DNA of 63,017 nt, taken from an uncultured Peptococcaceae bacterium (GTDB lineage: Bacteria; Bacillota; Dehalobacteriia; UBA4068). The notes under the pieces are model-generated. The model ran no database searches. It saw only the letters and a list, made by a program, of their open reading frames with translations, and was not told the DNA's origin. Of the stretch, positions 17,842 to 27,763 are shown piece by piece (position 1 is the first letter of the stretch; every line of letters begins with the position of its first letter). Both the position numbers and the translations under genes were made by a program. Location: the NCBI GenBank assembly GCA_949289995.1, contig CASEQE010000046.1, forward strand, positions 1 through 63,017, written 5' to 3'.

Positions 17842-18447
17842 TTATAAGCCGCCCTTATCCTCATTTTGTTTATAATTGGCGGAAATAATGCTATTATATT
17901 TAGTTGCAACCTGCAAAAAATCCTCCCAAACCGGTCTTTTTTTCCCTTCGTCCCGCAGCAAGGCCGCCGGGTGATAGGTAGGCAATATGGGAAATATGCC
18001 TCCCTGCCGCCATTGTCCCCGGCCTTTGCTGATGCGGAAACCGCTGTCGTTTAGCAAGGTTTGGCTGGCCAAAGCCCCTAAAGCCACAATAAGCGCCGGC
18101 CGGACGATGCGGATTTGTTCCCGCAAAAAAGGCTTACAGGCGGCGGTTTCTTCCTCGGTAGGCAGGCGGTTGCCGGGAGGCCGGCATTTGACCACGTTGC
18201 AGACGTATATATCTTCCTGGGGCAGGCCGGCGGCGGCGATGATTTTGTCCAACAACCGTCCGGCTTGGCCCACGAAAGGTATGCCCTGGGCATCTTCTTC
18301 TCTGCCGGGACCTTCTCCCACCAGCATAATCCGGGCCTGGGGATTGCCTTTGCCGAATACGATATGCCGCCGGTTTCGGCATAGGCCGCAGCGGCGGCAA
18401 CCGGCCATAGCGGCTTGCAAATCATGCAAAGCTTGTTCCGGGTTCAT
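17842..18447 (-). CDS. udg: Family 4 uracil-DNA glycosylase (iron-sulfur type)
   Basis: A 201-residue enzyme that removes uracil from DNA to start base-excision repair. Motif 1 is GEGPGREEDAQGIPFVGQAG (residues 44-63); a later HPAALLR supplies the active-site histidine. Cysteines 17, 20, 88 and 104 are placed as in the 4Fe-4S cluster of the family, with NVVKCRPPGNR around C88. Start and stop overlap the neighbouring lipid kinase gene by 4 bp, so the pair is co-translated. Confidence 0.93.
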   Translation of the reverse strand: MNPEQALHDLQAAMAGCRRCGLCRNRRHIVFGKGNPQARIMLVGEGPGREEDAQGIPFVGQAGRLLDKIIAAAGLPQEDIYVCNVVKCRPPGNRLPTEEETAACKPFLREQIRIVRPALIVALGALASQTLLNDSGFRISKGRGQWRQGGIFPILPTYHPAALLRDEGKKRPVWEDFLQVATKYNSIISANYKQNEDKGGL

Positions 18448-19391
18448 AGGCTTTTGCCCTGGCCATTTTCCGCCGCCGGGGGAACCAATAGGGTTAAAGC
18501 TTCGGGTATGGTGCGAATGGAAAGGGGTAAAAAGCCGTAGGCTTCCCCGTCCAGATCCAATTCCGCCCGTATATCGGCGGGCGTATAAAAATCCACCTGC
18601 CGGGTTTGAAAGTAAACCAAACCGGGATCGTTTTCGATTTCTCTTTTGATCAGTTTTTCCAGCAGGTTGAAAGGGGCGGTCAAATCCCGAGGCTGTATGG
18701 GCATTTGTTTGCGTTTTAGCAGCAATACGTCTAAAAGCCCGTCATCCACTTTGGCTTTGCTCATCAAGCGGCGAATATTGCCTACGCTGGGAGAATTGCT
18801 GACGATACAGACCATAAAATCGCCGCGAATGTTTTTTTCGGCGCTGCGCATTTCCACCGGCAGGGTAGAGAACAGTTCCTGAACCTCCCGCACGCCTTGC
18901 AGATAATAGGCCATTTTTCCCAAAACGCTTTTGTTTTCCGCCGAGGTTTTATGAGCCACATCGGTAAACATGCCAAAGGCGGCTACATTGACAAAATAAT
19001 TGTCATTGGCCATGCCCAAATCCACTTTTTTATATTGCCCCGCCTGTACCATACGGCAGAAATTATCTGCATCGCAAGGCAGGCGCAGGCTATAGGCGAA
19101 ATCGTTCACCGTGCCTGCCGGCAACATAGCCAGGGGAATTCGGCAACCTCCTTTCATGATACCGTTTACCAGTTGATTCAATGTGCCGTCGCCGCCGCAG
19201 CCGATTAACAAATCGTATTCTCCAGGGCGCAGGGATTTGGCGGCCTCTTCGCCGTCTTTCCCCCCTTGGGTGGCGTATACGTCTATGCTTTCGGCGGTAC
19301 CCTGCAGCAGCAGCCGGCCGACAATGGTTTCCAAATTTTTTTGAACCACTCTTCTACCGGAATGGGGATTGTAAATGACTTTAATTCGCAT
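18444..19391 (-). CDS. Diacylglycerol/lipid kinase family protein (YegS/DagK-like)
   Basis: A 315-residue soluble lipid kinase of the DAGK catalytic family. N-terminal VIYNPHSGRR, the nucleotide-binding GCGGDGTLNQLVNG near residue 85, and LPAGTVNDFAYSL near 117 are diagnostic. A C-terminal beta-rich half follows, with the DLDGE motif. Members phosphorylate diacylglycerol or related lipids; the exact substrate here is not known. It is the first gene of the leftward block and has a good promoter about 150 bp upstream. Confidence 0.9.
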   Translation of the reverse strand: MRIKVIYNPHSGRRVVQKNLETIVGRLLLQGTAESIDVYATQGGKDGEEAAKSLRPGEYDLLIGCGGDGTLNQLVNGIMKGGCRIPLAMLPAGTVNDFAYSLRLPCDADNFCRMVQAGQYKKVDLGMANDNYFVNVAAFGMFTDVAHKTSAENKSVLGKMAYYLQGVREVQELFSTLPVEMRSAEKNIRGDFMVCIVSNSPSVGNIRRLMSKAKVDDGLLDVLLLKRKQMPIQPRDLTAPFNLLEKLIKREIENDPGLVYFQTRQVDFYTPADIRAELDLDGEAYGFLPLSIRTIPEALTLLVPPAAENGQGKSL

Positions 19392-19543
19392 AAAAGAAAA
19401 CTCCGTTTTTTTAAAAACGCCGGCGGCGCTTATTGAAGATTTAGGCCTGCCTGCGTCTTATAAGAATAAAAAAAAAATAAAAATAAAAAAGAATAAGAAT
19501 ATATGCTTCCTATTAAAATATTTATATATAAAATATATTGTAT

Positions 19544-19572
19544 AGTATATATGATTTATTTCGCCGTCTCAA
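19544..19572 (-). promoter_or_regulatory. sigA-type promoter for the lipid kinase-udg-tsaEB-purB-recG operon
   Basis: On the minus strand TTGAGA (19567-19572), a 17-bp spacer and TATACT (19544-19549). Confidence 0.7.
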
Positions 19573-19684
19573 CCGTTTTTGGAAAATTTTATCCCGGCGC
19601 AGATTGTTTTTTGAATTAAATGATGGGTTTGCTTTTACAGCCACACGCAGAGGACTTGCTGGTTTGGCAAGAATATATAGCGTT

Positions 19685-19713
19685 TTGACCCATTGCTTGG
19701 AGTATGCTATACT
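19685..19713 (+). promoter_or_regulatory. sigA-type promoter for the DUF116-Nudix-leuS operon
   Basis: TTGACC (19685-19690), 17-bp spacer, TATACT (19708-19713). The leader to the DUF116 start is about 140 nt. Confidence 0.7.
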
Positions 19714-19861
19714 AAAATAAGCGATAAAAATTTTTGTTTCAGAAAACGGTTTTTTCTGGAATAAGCAGGCTTTATCAAAAAAGTGCGTAAATTGCAGGAA
19801 TATGCAAAGTTAACTGAAAATTTTATTATAAAATATCGGGTATACGGATAGAGAGAATTGC

Positions 19862-20659
19862 ATGGAAAAAAAGCGGATATTTTTATTTTTGCTGGCTGTT
19901 TGCCTGCTGGCGCTGGCGGTTTTGGCCGTTATATTGGTATATTTATTGTTCTATCCAGGGGGCGTTTTGGCCCTGGGCCTTACGGCGGCGGCTTTGATGG
20001 CTGTGGTTGTCCTGTTGTTGTTTTGCGGCCTGGGTACGGCGGCGGTGGTGTTTACTCTTTTGTACGACCGGCCTCCGGGGAAGCTTCGCCGTATGTTTAT
20101 TCGCAGCGCCTTATCTTTGTATCCCTGGGCGATGAAAGTGGGAAAATTGTTTGGCCTCAGCTCCCGGCGAATGCAGGCTTCCTTTATTGAGTTAAACAAT
20201 CGGCTGGTATTAACCGCCAAAGGCCGGACGCCGGCGAAAAACATATTGATCCTGCTTCCCCATTGCCTGCAAAAAAGCGATTGTCCTTATAAGGTTGCCA
20301 ATGATATCCATCTGTGCCGTCAATGCGGCGGTTGCGATATCGGCGCTTTGAAAGCCCTGGCCCAAAGGCTGGGCGTAGGGATAGCCGTGGTGAACGGCGG
20401 CACTTTGGCCCGGCGTCAGGTGGCTCAGTTGCGACCTCAGGCGGTGGTGGCCGTGGCCTGCGAGCGGGATTTGTTTTCCGGTATTGTGGATATTCGTCCG
20501 GTACCGGTTTTGGGGGTAGGCAATCGCCGGCCTTGCGGCCCCTGCCACAATACCCGGGTGGATATAGGCGAGGTGGAGGCTATGGTAAATTATTTCCTCA
20601 CCGGACAAACGCCAATTTTGGCGGAAAAAAACGCCGCTATGCATAATCAGGAAAGTTAG
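19862..20659 (+). CDS. DUF116 membrane protein with cysteine cluster
   Basis: A 265-residue protein with two N-terminal hydrophobic spans (about 6-30 and 37-68). The soluble domain carries the DUF116 pattern: LLPHCLQ, then CPYK, then CRQCGGCDIGAL near residues 147-160, and later VACERDL and CGPCHNTRVD. The cysteines suggest a metal or Fe-S site, but the function of DUF116 is not established. AGAGAG lies 8 nt before the ATG. It is first in a plus-strand operon with a Nudix gene and leuS. Confidence 0.85.
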   Translation: MEKKRIFLFLLAVCLLALAVLAVILVYLLFYPGGVLALGLTAAALMAVVVLLLFCGLGTAAVVFTLLYDRPPGKLRRMFIRSALSLYPWAMKVGKLFGLSSRRMQASFIELNNRLVLTAKGRTPAKNILILLPHCLQKSDCPYKVANDIHLCRQCGGCDIGALKALAQRLGVGIAVVNGGTLARRQVAQLRPQAVVAVACERDLFSGIVDIRPVPVLGVGNRRPCGPCHNTRVDIGEVEAMVNYFLTGQTPILAEKNAAMHNQES

Positions 20660-20743
20660 CTTGTTGTTGCCGCGGATTTTGTCAAAATCCGCCTTAAGCT
20701 TTTTGATCAAAACAGGTCTTCGATCAAAAGGAGGCGCCAACCT

Positions 20744-21286
20744 ATGACCCATATGGGTGAAAAATTAGCCATATTTGATGAGCATCGCCAGGCTTTGCCA
20801 GGGTGGATAGCCCGGGGAGAGGATTTCCCCGATGGGGTTTACGGCCTGTGTGTGGAAACTTGGACGGTGAATCTGCAGGGGCAAATTCTCCTAACTTTGC
20901 GCCATCCGCATAAGAAGCTTTATCCCCTAACTTGGGAATGTACCGGCGGCTTCGCCTTGGCCGGCGAAAGTAGCCGCGGCGCCGCCCGGCGGGAGCTGGC
21001 GGAAGAAACCGGGCTCAAGGCCGAAGAAGAAGATTTGACGTTGCTGGGAAGCTGCAAGGTTTGGCAGCGGTTTTTTTTTGATACCTATTTTCTGCGCCGG
21101 GACGCAAACCTGGCGGATATTCGGCTGCAAAAAGGGGAAACCATAGCCGCCTGCTGGGTAACTTTTCCCCAATTGATTCAGCGGATAGAGGAGGGAAGAG
21201 TGGCCGAGGCCATTGGACATCGTTTTTGCCTCTATTATCACCGTTTCGCCGCTTTGTTGGCAGAGAACGAGACAAAAAACCGTTGA
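20744..21286 (+). CDS. Nudix hydrolase (isopentenyl-diphosphate isomerase-like subgroup)
   Basis: A 180-residue cytosolic protein with a full Nudix box, GFALAGE followed by RELAEETGL at the right spacing (about residues 69-91), which binds the metal and cleaves nucleoside-diphosphate-linked substrates. The N-terminal pattern E-H-R-Q-A and VYGLCVETWTVN recalls the YfcD/IDI-like subgroup of unknown substrate. AAAGGAGG is in front of the first ATG. It lies 84 bp after the DUF116 gene. Confidence 0.88.
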   Translation: MTHMGEKLAIFDEHRQALPGWIARGEDFPDGVYGLCVETWTVNLQGQILLTLRHPHKKLYPLTWECTGGFALAGESSRGAARRELAEETGLKAEEEDLTLLGSCKVWQRFFFDTYFLRRDANLADIRLQKGETIAACWVTFPQLIQRIEEGRVAEAIGHRFCLYYHRFAALLAENETKNR

Positions 21287-21403
21287 AAAAAATAAGCCGA
21301 TGTTATACAATAAAATGTACCGTTAAAATGCCGTAATTATACGGCGCCTTTGGGGGGCTGGAACTCCCTAAATCACGCTATCGCTTTTTCGGAGGAAAAT
21401 GGA

Positions 21404-23860
21404 ATGGAAAGTAAATACGATTTTGCCGCCATCGAAAGCAAATGGCAAAAAAATTGGCAAGATTCCGGCGTATATCAGGTAACGGAGGATAAAAATAAGG
21501 AAAAATTCTATTTGCTGGAAATGTTTCCCTATCCTTCCGGCAAATTGCATATGGGCCATGTGCGCAATTATTCCATCGGCGACGTGTTGGCCCGTTTTTA
21601 TACTATGCAGGGGAAAAACGTACTCCACCCTATGGGTTGGGACGCTTTTGGCCTGCCGGCGGAAAACGCCGCCATCAAACACGGGGTTCATCCCGACCCC
21701 TGGACCCGGGAAAATATCGACAATATGCGGCGGCAGCTGAAAACCTTGGGGTTGAGCTATGATTGGACCCGGGAAGAAGGCACTTGCCTGCCGGAATATT
21801 ATAAATGGACCCAATGGCTGTTTTGTCAATTGTACAAGGCCGGCTTGGCCTATAAGAAAAAAGCGGCGGTGAATTGGTGCCCTTCCTGCGCCACGGTGTT
21901 GGCCAATGAACAGGTAATCGACGGCCGCTGCGAACGCTGCGACAGTTTGGTGGAAAAAAAGGATTTGGAGCAGTGGTTCTTTAAAATTACCGCCTATGCC
22001 CAAAGATTATTGGACGATTTGGTAAAATTGCCCGGTTGGCCGGACAAGGTTAAAACCATGCAGGAAAACTGGATTGGCCGCAGCGAAGGTATGCAATTGG
22101 AATTTACCACCGCCGCCGGAGACAAAGTGCCGGTGTTTACCACCCGTCACGATACGGTGTTCGGCGTTACCTATCTGGTATTGGCTCCGGAACATCCTTT
22201 GGTGGAAAAATTGACCAAAGGCACCGAGTATGAAGAAGCGGTACGGGCCTTTGTCCGCAAAACCGGCCAACTTTCCGCCATCGACCGTACCAGCTCCGAT
22301 TTGGAAAAAGAAGGCATGTTTATTGGCGCCTATGCCGTCAACCCTATGACCGGGGAACAAGTGCCGATTTGGATTACCAATTACGTATTATACGAATACG
22401 GTACCGGCGCGGTGATGGGCGTGCCCGCCCATGACCAGCGGGATTTTGATTTCGCCAAAAAATACGGCCACAAAATCCAGCCGGTTATCGCCCCGCCGGA
22501 TTGGGACGGCCAGCCTTTTACCCAGGCCTATGAAGGATACGAGGGAAAGGCCATCCATTCCGGGGCTTTCGACGGCCTTTCCACCCCGGAGGCCAAGGAA
22601 AAAATGGCCGACTATATGGAAGCCCAGGGCATTGGCAAGCGGGTGGTTAATTTCCGCCTGCGGGATTGGCTGATTTCCCGGCAGCGCTATTGGGGCGCGC
22701 CGATTCCGGTGGTCTATTGCCCTAAATGCGGCCAGGTTTTGGTTCCCGAAGAACAATTGCCGGTGTTGTTGCCTACGGATGTGGAGTTTAAACCCACCGG
22801 CGAAAGCCCTTTGAAAACCAGCCCCACCTTTGCCCAAACCCTTTGCCCGGTTTGCGGCGGTCCCGCCACTCGGGAAATGGATACCATGGATACTTTCGTT
22901 TGTTCCTCCTGGTATTTCTTGCGCTATTGCGACGCCCACGATCCGAAACAGGCTTTTGCCCGGGATAAAGTGGATTATTGGATGCCGGTGGATCAATACG
23001 TAGGCGGGGTGGAACATGCCATTTTGCATTTGATGTACGCCCGTTTCTTTACCAAAGCTTTGTACGATTTAGGATTGGTAGGGGTGGATGAGCCTTTTAC
23101 CAATTTGCTTACCCAGGGTATGGTGTTGAAAGACGGTAGCAAAATGAGCAAAACCAAAGGCAATGTGGTCAGCCCGGAGGAAATTATCCAAAAATACGGC
23201 GCCGATACCGCCCGTCTGTTTATCCTGTTTGCCGCGCCGCCGGAACGGGATTTGGAGTGGAACGATACGGCGGTAGAAGGTTGCTATCGTTTTCTGAACC
23301 GTCTGTGGCGTTTGGTAACCGGCATTGCCGCTATGCCTGCCGTCGCCTATCCCCAAACTTTTAACGACCGGGATAAAAAATTGCGGCGCATTGCCCATGG
23401 CTCTGTTAAAAAAGTTACCGAAGATATCGGCCAACGTTTTCAGTTTAATACTGCCATTTCCTCCATTATGGAAATGGTCAACGCTATGTACGAATATATG
23501 GACGCCCCGGAAGCCAACGCCGCTTTGCTTAAGCAAACCGCCGTGCAGCTGGTGCTGTTGATTGCGCCTTTCGCCCCCCATATCGCCGAGGAATTATGGC
23601 AGCAGTTGCAGGGCGAGGGCAGCGTACATCAGCAAAATTGGCCTGATTATGACGCCCAGGCTTTGGTTTTGGACAGCGTGGAAATTGCCGTGCAGGTCAA
23701 TGGTAAAATCAAAGCCCGTCTGCAGGCCCCGGCGGATTTGGATGCCCCGGCTTTAAGCCAATTGATTCGGCAACATGGGGATTATGCCGCTTGGACCGGG
23801 GGCAAGGAACCCAAAAAAATCGTTGCCATTCCCGGACGCTTGGTCAATATTGTGGTATAA
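21404..23860 (+). CDS. leuS: Leucyl-tRNA synthetase
   Basis: An 818-residue class I synthetase charging tRNA-Leu. The HIGH motif is HMGH in [17 protein letters not shown]. The zinc-binding WCPSC and RCERC pairs follow, then the CP1 editing domain with [12 protein letters not shown], a second cysteine cluster (CPKCG, CPVCGG), the KMSKS loop as KMSKTKGN, and the anticodon-binding C-terminus. Normal length. The start follows GGAGG; an upstream in-frame ATG at 21350 is not favoured. The 117-nt space before it holds no T-box (no AGGGTGG-type sequence), only a small hairpin near 21333-21350. A strong terminator follows. Confidence 0.96.
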   Translation: MESKYDFAAIESKWQKNWQDSGVYQVTEDKNKEKFYLLEMFPYPSGKLHMGHVRNYSIGDVLARFYTMQGKNVLHPMGWDAFGLPAENAAIKHGVHPDPWTRENIDNMRRQLKTLGLSYDWTREEGTCLPEYYKWTQWLFCQLYKAGLAYKKKAAVNWCPSCATVLANEQVIDGRCERCDSLVEKKDLEQWFFKITAYAQRLLDDLVKLPGWPDKVKTMQENWIGRSEGMQLEFTTAAGDKVPVFTTRHDTVFGVTYLVLAPEHPLVEKLTKGTEYEEAVRAFVRKTGQLSAIDRTSSDLEKEGMFIGAYAVNPMTGEQVPIWITNYVLYEYGTGAVMGVPAHDQRDFDFAKKYGHKIQPVIAPPDWDGQPFTQAYEGYEGKAIHSGAFDGLSTPEAKEKMADYMEAQGIGKRVVNFRLRDWLISRQRYWGAPIPVVYCPKCGQVLVPEEQLPVLLPTDVEFKPTGESPLKTSPTFAQTLCPVCGGPATREMDTMDTFVCSSWYFLRYCDAHDPKQAFARDKVDYWMPVDQYVGGVEHAILHLMYARFFTKALYDLGLVGVDEPFTNLLTQGMVLKDGSKMSKTKGNVVSPEEIIQKYGADTARLFILFAAPPERDLEWNDTAVEGCYRFLNRLWRLVTGIAAMPAVAYPQTFNDRDKKLRRIAHGSVKKVTEDIGQRFQFNTAISSIMEMVNAMYEYMDAPEANAALLKQTAVQLVLLIAPFAPHIAEELWQQLQGEGSVHQQNWPDYDAQALVLDSVEIAVQVNGKIKARLQAPADLDAPALSQLIRQHGDYAAWTGGKEPKKIVAIPGRLVNIVV

Positions 23861-23878
23861 ACGATACGGTTGTGTTCT

Positions 23879-23909
23879 GGCCCGCCTTGATTGGCGGGCC
23901 TGTTTTTTT
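23879..23909 (+). terminator. Rho-independent terminator after leuS
   Basis: A perfect 8-bp GC stem (GGCCCGCC with GGCGGGCC), 6-nt loop, then TG and seven Ts. Confidence 0.93.
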
Positions 23910-24002
23910 GCCAAAAAAAAATAAACGGCGGGATCGCGTACTCCTGGCAAAGAACGCGTCCGCCGTCTATCCAGCCTCATAGGCTAAAATAAGAGGAGAG
24001 TT

Positions 24003-24128
24003 ATGAAGAGTAGACTAGAAAGAAACGTGCTGTCGGTTGATGTCTCGCTCCTGACTACGGTTTTATTATGCCGGATGTATATGAAAAGCCTATGGGCAAA
24101 GTCTGAAAGAAAAGAAAAAGCAAAATGA
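24003..24128 (+). CDS. Candidate small protein, 41 residues
   Basis: ATG preceded by AAGAGGAGAG at 3-4 nt, encoding a short basic peptide (begins MKSRLERNVL, ends KSERKEKAK) with a hydrophobic middle (VSLLTTVLLC). It follows the leuS terminator, so it would need its own promoter, which is not obvious. I do not recognise it. It could be a chance frame. Confidence 0.3.
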   Translation: MKSRLERNVLSVDVSLLTTVLLCRMYMKSLWAKSERKEKAK

Positions 24129-24137
24129 AAATTAGCT

Positions 24138-24196
24138 GAAAAAAAGCCCTTGGCCGCGGTTTGATTTTATTAGAGCAGGGGAGACGGCCCAGGGCT
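24138..24196 (-). terminator. Terminator after parB
   Basis: AGCCCTTGGCCG (from 24145) pairs with CGGCCCAGGGCT (to 24196) with one mismatch. On the minus strand a run of seven Ts follows the stem. The loop is long (about 28 nt). Confidence 0.7.
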
Positions 24197-24201
24197 ATGT
24201 T

Positions 24202-25104
24202 TTAAAATTGTTCATTGGGTAGTAAAGCGTCTAATATTCTTTGCAAATCGTCTGGATTATGATATTCCAAAATCACTTTACCTTTTTCTGTGCCGCCGTT
24301 AAAAGTGGTTTTTACCATCAGTTTTTCGCTGATGCGTCGGGCGGCCTGTTGGGTAAAGGAAAAAGCCGGTTCCGCTGGGGCGGCGGCAGGTTCTTTGTTT
24401 TCCTTTTGTGGGCGGCAGATTTTGGCATATTCTTCCGCCTGTCGTACCGACCAGCCGTTTTCCACGATTTGCCGGCACAATTCCCGACGTCTTTCCGGGT
24501 CCCGCACTGCCAGCAGGGCACGGGCATGGCCGGGGGTGATTCGTCCGGCAGTCAACAGAGCTTGTTCCCGGGCGTTCAATTGTAGCAGGCGCAGGGTATT
24601 GGCAATATGAGGACGGCTTTTGCCCAGACGTTCGGCCAATTGTTCCTGGGTATAGCCATAGCCATCCATCAGCGCCTGATAGGCGCCGGCTTCTTCCAAA
24701 GGCTGCAAATCTTCCCGTTGGATGTTTTCAATCAGGGAGATTTCCGCCAATTGGCTGTCGTTGAACTCTTTGATGATACAGGGAACCTGGCGCAAACCAG
24801 CGATTTGGCAGGCGCGAAAACGTCTTTCCCCGGCGGCGATCATATATTGGGCTCCACCGGGCAAACCTTCCCGCCGGGTCAATAGCAGCGGCTGCATAAC
24901 CCCGTGGCGTTGGATGGACTGAGCCAGTTCGGCTAAGCTTTCTTCATTAAAAGAACGCCGGGGTTGGCGAGGATTGGCGGCGATTTTGTCCAGGTCCAAA
25001 TGAACCACTTGTTCTTTTTCTTCTTCCTCTTCCATAAAGACCGGTTTATCGCCGATCAAGGCGGACAGACCTTTTCCCAGGCCTTTGTTTTTCGTCGCGC
25101 TCAT
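24202..25104 (-). CDS. parB: Chromosome partitioning protein ParB (Spo0J)
   Basis: A 300-residue CTP-dependent DNA clamp that loads at parS sites and spreads. N-terminal GLGKGLSALIG (the segment touching ParA), NPRQPRRSF, the CTP-binding GERRFRA and ENIQREDL motifs, a helix-turn-helix (about 140-165, LAERLGKSRPHIANTLRLL) and a C-terminal dimerisation region. It overlaps parA by 4 bp. A clear parS palindrome was not found in the window. Its presence with dnaN and recF 12-14 kb away suggests the origin-proximal part of the chromosome. Confidence 0.95.
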   Translation of the reverse strand: MSATKNKGLGKGLSALIGDKPVFMEEEEEKEQVVHLDLDKIAANPRQPRRSFNEESLAELAQSIQRHGVMQPLLLTRREGLPGGAQYMIAAGERRFRACQIAGLRQVPCIIKEFNDSQLAEISLIENIQREDLQPLEEAGAYQALMDGYGYTQEQLAERLGKSRPHIANTLRLLQLNAREQALLTAGRITPGHARALLAVRDPERRRELCRQIVENGWSVRQAEEYAKICRPQKENKEPAAAPAEPAFSFTQQAARRISEKLMVKTTFNGGTEKGKVILEYHNPDDLQRILDALLPNEQF

Positions 25105-25886
25105 ATGTTTCCGCTCCTTTGATCTTGATTGGCGGCCAAAAATTCTTCACCCAGACGGATATATTCCGCTGCTCCCCGGCTTTTGGGGTCGTAATAAATC
25201 CCCGGCACGCCATGGCTGGGCGCCTCGGACAGGCGGACGCTGCGGGGAATTACCGCTTGATACACCCGTTTACCAAAAAAGGAGCGGGCTTCTTCCGCCA
25301 CCTGTTGCGACAGGTTGGTACGGCCGTCGTACATGGTCAACAGCACCCCTTCCAGGCGCAAATGGGGGTTGAGATTATCCCGCACCAATTCGAAGGTTCG
25401 GGTGAGCTGGCTTAAGCCTTCCAGGGCATAATATTCGCATTGCAAAGGAATCAACATGCTGTAGGCGGCGGTAAGGGCGTTTACCGTCAGCAGCCCCAAA
25501 GAAGGCGGGCAATCGATAAAAATATAATCGTATTTGTCTTTTACCGTGCGCAAGGCTCTTTTCAGTTTGGTTTCCCGGGAGACGGCGGATACCAATTCCA
25601 CCTCCGCCCCGGCCAATTGCAAAGTGGCGGGCAAAACCTGTAGACGATCATAGGCGCTGTCCATAATCACCGCTTCCGCCGGGGCGTTGTTGATCAGCAC
25701 GTCGTATAGGCAATGCTGCACCTGTTTTCTTTCGATACCCACGCCGGAGGTGGCGTTACCCTGGGGGTCCATATCCAGCAGCAGAGTATGGCGGCCGGTC
25801 CCCGCCACATAGGCGCTTAAATTTACTGCGGTGGTGGTTTTGGCCACCCCGCCTTTTTGATTGACGATGGCAATGATTTTAACCAT
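25101..25886 (-). CDS. parA: Chromosome partitioning ATPase ParA (Soj)
   Basis: A 261-residue deviant Walker-A ATPase (KGGVAKTT, residues 11-18) that binds DNA nonspecifically and moves ParB-parS complexes. DMDPQGNAT and FIDCPPSLGLLTVNAL are the A' and B motifs. The frame is open for 93 more codons upstream, but the ATG at 25886 has GAGGA at good spacing and gives the standard N-terminus. It lies 107 bp downstream of pyrG. Confidence 0.95.
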   Translation of the reverse strand: MVKIIAIVNQKGGVAKTTTAVNLSAYVAGTGRHTLLLDMDPQGNATSGVGIERKQVQHCLYDVLINNAPAEAVIMDSAYDRLQVLPATLQLAGAEVELVSAVSRETKLKRALRTVKDKYDYIFIDCPPSLGLLTVNALTAAYSMLIPLQCEYYALEGLSQLTRTFELVRDNLNPHLRLEGVLLTMYDGRTNLSQQVAEEARSFFGKRVYQAVIPRSVRLSEAPSHGVPGIYYDPKSRGAAEYIRLGEEFLAANQDQRSGNI

Positions 25887-25993
25887 ATTTTCCTCGTATT
25901 TAGCGGTTATTTCATGATCTTGCGGCAAACGCTTATGGAAAATATTCGGCGCCAAGCGGCGATATCCTGCGTTTGTTCCGGCCATGCCGGCGG

Positions 25994-27604
25994 TTAACCC
26001 CCTTGGTTGGTTTGCGCCAAAGCCGCTTGCGCCAAGCCCAGGAACAGGGGATGGGGCCGGTTGGGTCGGCTTTTGAATTCCGGATGGAATTGTACGCCGA
26101 TATAAAAAGGATGATTTGTCGCTTCCACCGCTTCCACAATAAAATTGTCGGGGGAAACGCCGCAAATTTTCAGTCCGTTTTCCACAAAAGCTTGGCGGTA
26201 TTGATTGTTAAATTCGTAGCGATGGCGATGTCGCTCCTGAATTTGCTCTTGACCGTAAGTTGCCGCCAGTTGGCTATGGGGCAGGATATGGCAGGGGTAG
26301 GCGCCTAAGCGCATGGTTCCTCCTTTGTCCAGCTCATCGCTTTGGCCGGGCATAAAGTCGATTACCTTATGGGCGCTTTCCGGGGCGAATTCTCGGGAAT
26401 GGGCGTCGGCCCAGGCCAATTTATGGCGGGCAAATTCGATTACGGCGATTTGCATACCTAGACAAATGCCCAAAAAGGGCAAATTATGGGTTCTGGCATA
26501 GTGGGCGGCGCAAATCATCCCTTCGATCCCCCGTTTGCCAAAGCCGCCGGGAATCAGCATCCCTTGGCAATCCGCCAGGGCCGCTTCCACCGTATCCGGG
26601 GTTATGGTTTCCGAATCGATCCATTTTATTTGTACTTGGCAGCCTAGGGCATATCCGGCATGTTGCAGGGCCTCGTGTACCGATAGATAGGCGTCGTGCA
26701 TTTGTACATATTTACCCACCAAAGCGATTTGCGTTTGTTTCTGGCGGCGATTGATTTTTTCGCATAAAGCCGTCCATTCTTGCAGATCCGGCGGGGGCAG
26801 ACAAAGGTTCAATTTGCGGCAGACGATATCGGAAAAATGCTGTTTTTCTAACATCAAAGGCACTTGATACAGTACGGGAATGGTAATATTCTCGATGACG
26901 CAATCCTTTTGCACATTGCAAAACAAGGAAATTTTCCGATGGATTTCCGGGGAAATCTCTTCTTCCGCCCGTAGGACAATGATATCGGGAAAAATGCCCT
27001 GGCCTTGCAATTCTTTCACCGAATGTTGCGTGGGTTTGGATTTATGTTCTCCGGAACTTTTTAAGTACGGAACCAAAGTGACGTGAATGAACAAGGTATC
27101 TTCCGCCGCCTGTTCCAAAGCCACCTGACGTATGGCTTCCAAAAAAGGCAGGCTTTCCATATCTCCCACGGTGCCGCCGATTTCCGTGATAACAATATCC
27201 GCGCCGGATTCCCGGCCGACGTTATAGATAAAGCTTTTGATTTCGTCGGTAATATGGGGAATAATCTGTACCGTTCCTCCCAGATATTGCCCCTGTCTTT
27301 CCTTGCTTAGCACATTCCAAAACACTTTTCCCGAGGTAATGCTGGAATATTTGTTTAGGTTTTCGTCAATAAACCGTTCGTAATGTCCCAAATCCAAATC
27401 GGTTTCCGCCCCGTCTTCGGTGACGAACACTTCTCCATGTTGATAGGGGCTCATAGTTCCTGGATCCACATTAATATAGGGATCCATTTTCTGCGCCGCT
27501 ACTTTCAGTCCCCGTTGTTTCAGCAGTCTTCCCAAAGCCGCCGCGGTAATGCCCTTGCCCAGGCCGGATACGACGCCGCCAGTAACAAAAATATATTTGG
27601 TCAT
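25994..27604 (-). CDS. pyrG: CTP synthase
   Basis: A 536-residue enzyme making CTP from UTP, ATP and glutamine. The N-terminal synthase domain has [13 protein letters not shown] at the very start, [13 protein letters not shown] and GGTVGD. The C-terminal class I glutaminase has GICLGMQ with the nucleophilic cysteine, RHRYEFN, and a C-terminal HPE. Both parts are complete. Its product CTP is the ligand of ParB; the adjacency may be chance. Confidence 0.96.
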   Translation of the reverse strand: MTKYIFVTGGVVSGLGKGITAAALGRLLKQRGLKVAAQKMDPYINVDPGTMSPYQHGEVFVTEDGAETDLDLGHYERFIDENLNKYSSITSGKVFWNVLSKERQGQYLGGTVQIIPHITDEIKSFIYNVGRESGADIVITEIGGTVGDMESLPFLEAIRQVALEQAAEDTLFIHVTLVPYLKSSGEHKSKPTQHSVKELQGQGIFPDIIVLRAEEEISPEIHRKISLFCNVQKDCVIENITIPVLYQVPLMLEKQHFSDIVCRKLNLCLPPPDLQEWTALCEKINRRQKQTQIALVGKYVQMHDAYLSVHEALQHAGYALGCQVQIKWIDSETITPDTVEAALADCQGMLIPGGFGKRGIEGMICAAHYARTHNLPFLGICLGMQIAVIEFARHKLAWADAHSREFAPESAHKVIDFMPGQSDELDKGGTMRLGAYPCHILPHSQLAATYGQEQIQERHRHRYEFNNQYRQAFVENGLKICGVSPDNFIVEAVEATNHPFYIGVQFHPEFKSRPNRPHPLFLGLAQAALAQTNQGG

Positions 27605-27728
27605 AAAAAATGCTTCCCCCTCGTCAAGCCTTTATCCTTGGGCCGGTTAAAAAGCTGGTTTATTCTTTGCCCGGCCGCCTCGGCCCTGCTGTGGGCGGCG
27701 GGACGTTTTATCTTTTCAACGCAAGGGA

Positions 27729-27758
27729 AAGGACTGCGCCGTATAGGCCGCAGTCCTT
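27729..27758 (-). terminator. Hairpin after guaA (weak terminator)
   Basis: A 10-bp stem (AAGGACTGCG with CGCAGTCCTT). On the minus strand only a mixed CCTTTCCCTT tract follows, so termination is probably partial and pyrG may be read through. Confidence 0.5.
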
Positions 27759-27763
27759 GCGGT

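Larger units (their letters stand above)
19392..19861. other. Intergenic region between divergent operons
   Basis: Holds two back-to-back promoters (19544-19572 minus, 19685-19713 plus) and a very AT-rich run at about 19465-19560. A 60-codon frame at 19538-19720 overlaps both promoters and shows no ribosome site, so I do not call it a gene. Confidence 0.6.
23861..24201. other. leuS-parB intergenic region
   Basis: Besides the leuS terminator, the parB terminator and a 41-codon frame at 24003, it has an imperfect hairpin with ends ACGGCGG (about 23925) and CCGCCGT (about 23960). Nothing else is seen. Confidence 0.5.

Noticed and set aside
19538..19720. 60-codon plus-strand frame
   Set aside because: It overlaps two opposing promoters, has no ribosome site and no family.
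21287..21403. T-box leader for leuS
   Set aside because: The space is only 117 nt and lacks the AGGGTGG T-box sequence and its terminator.
25887..26165. N-terminal extension of ParA by 93 residues
   Set aside because: It is antisense or out of frame to the end of pyrG; the ATG at 25886 has a ribosome site and the standard N-terminus.
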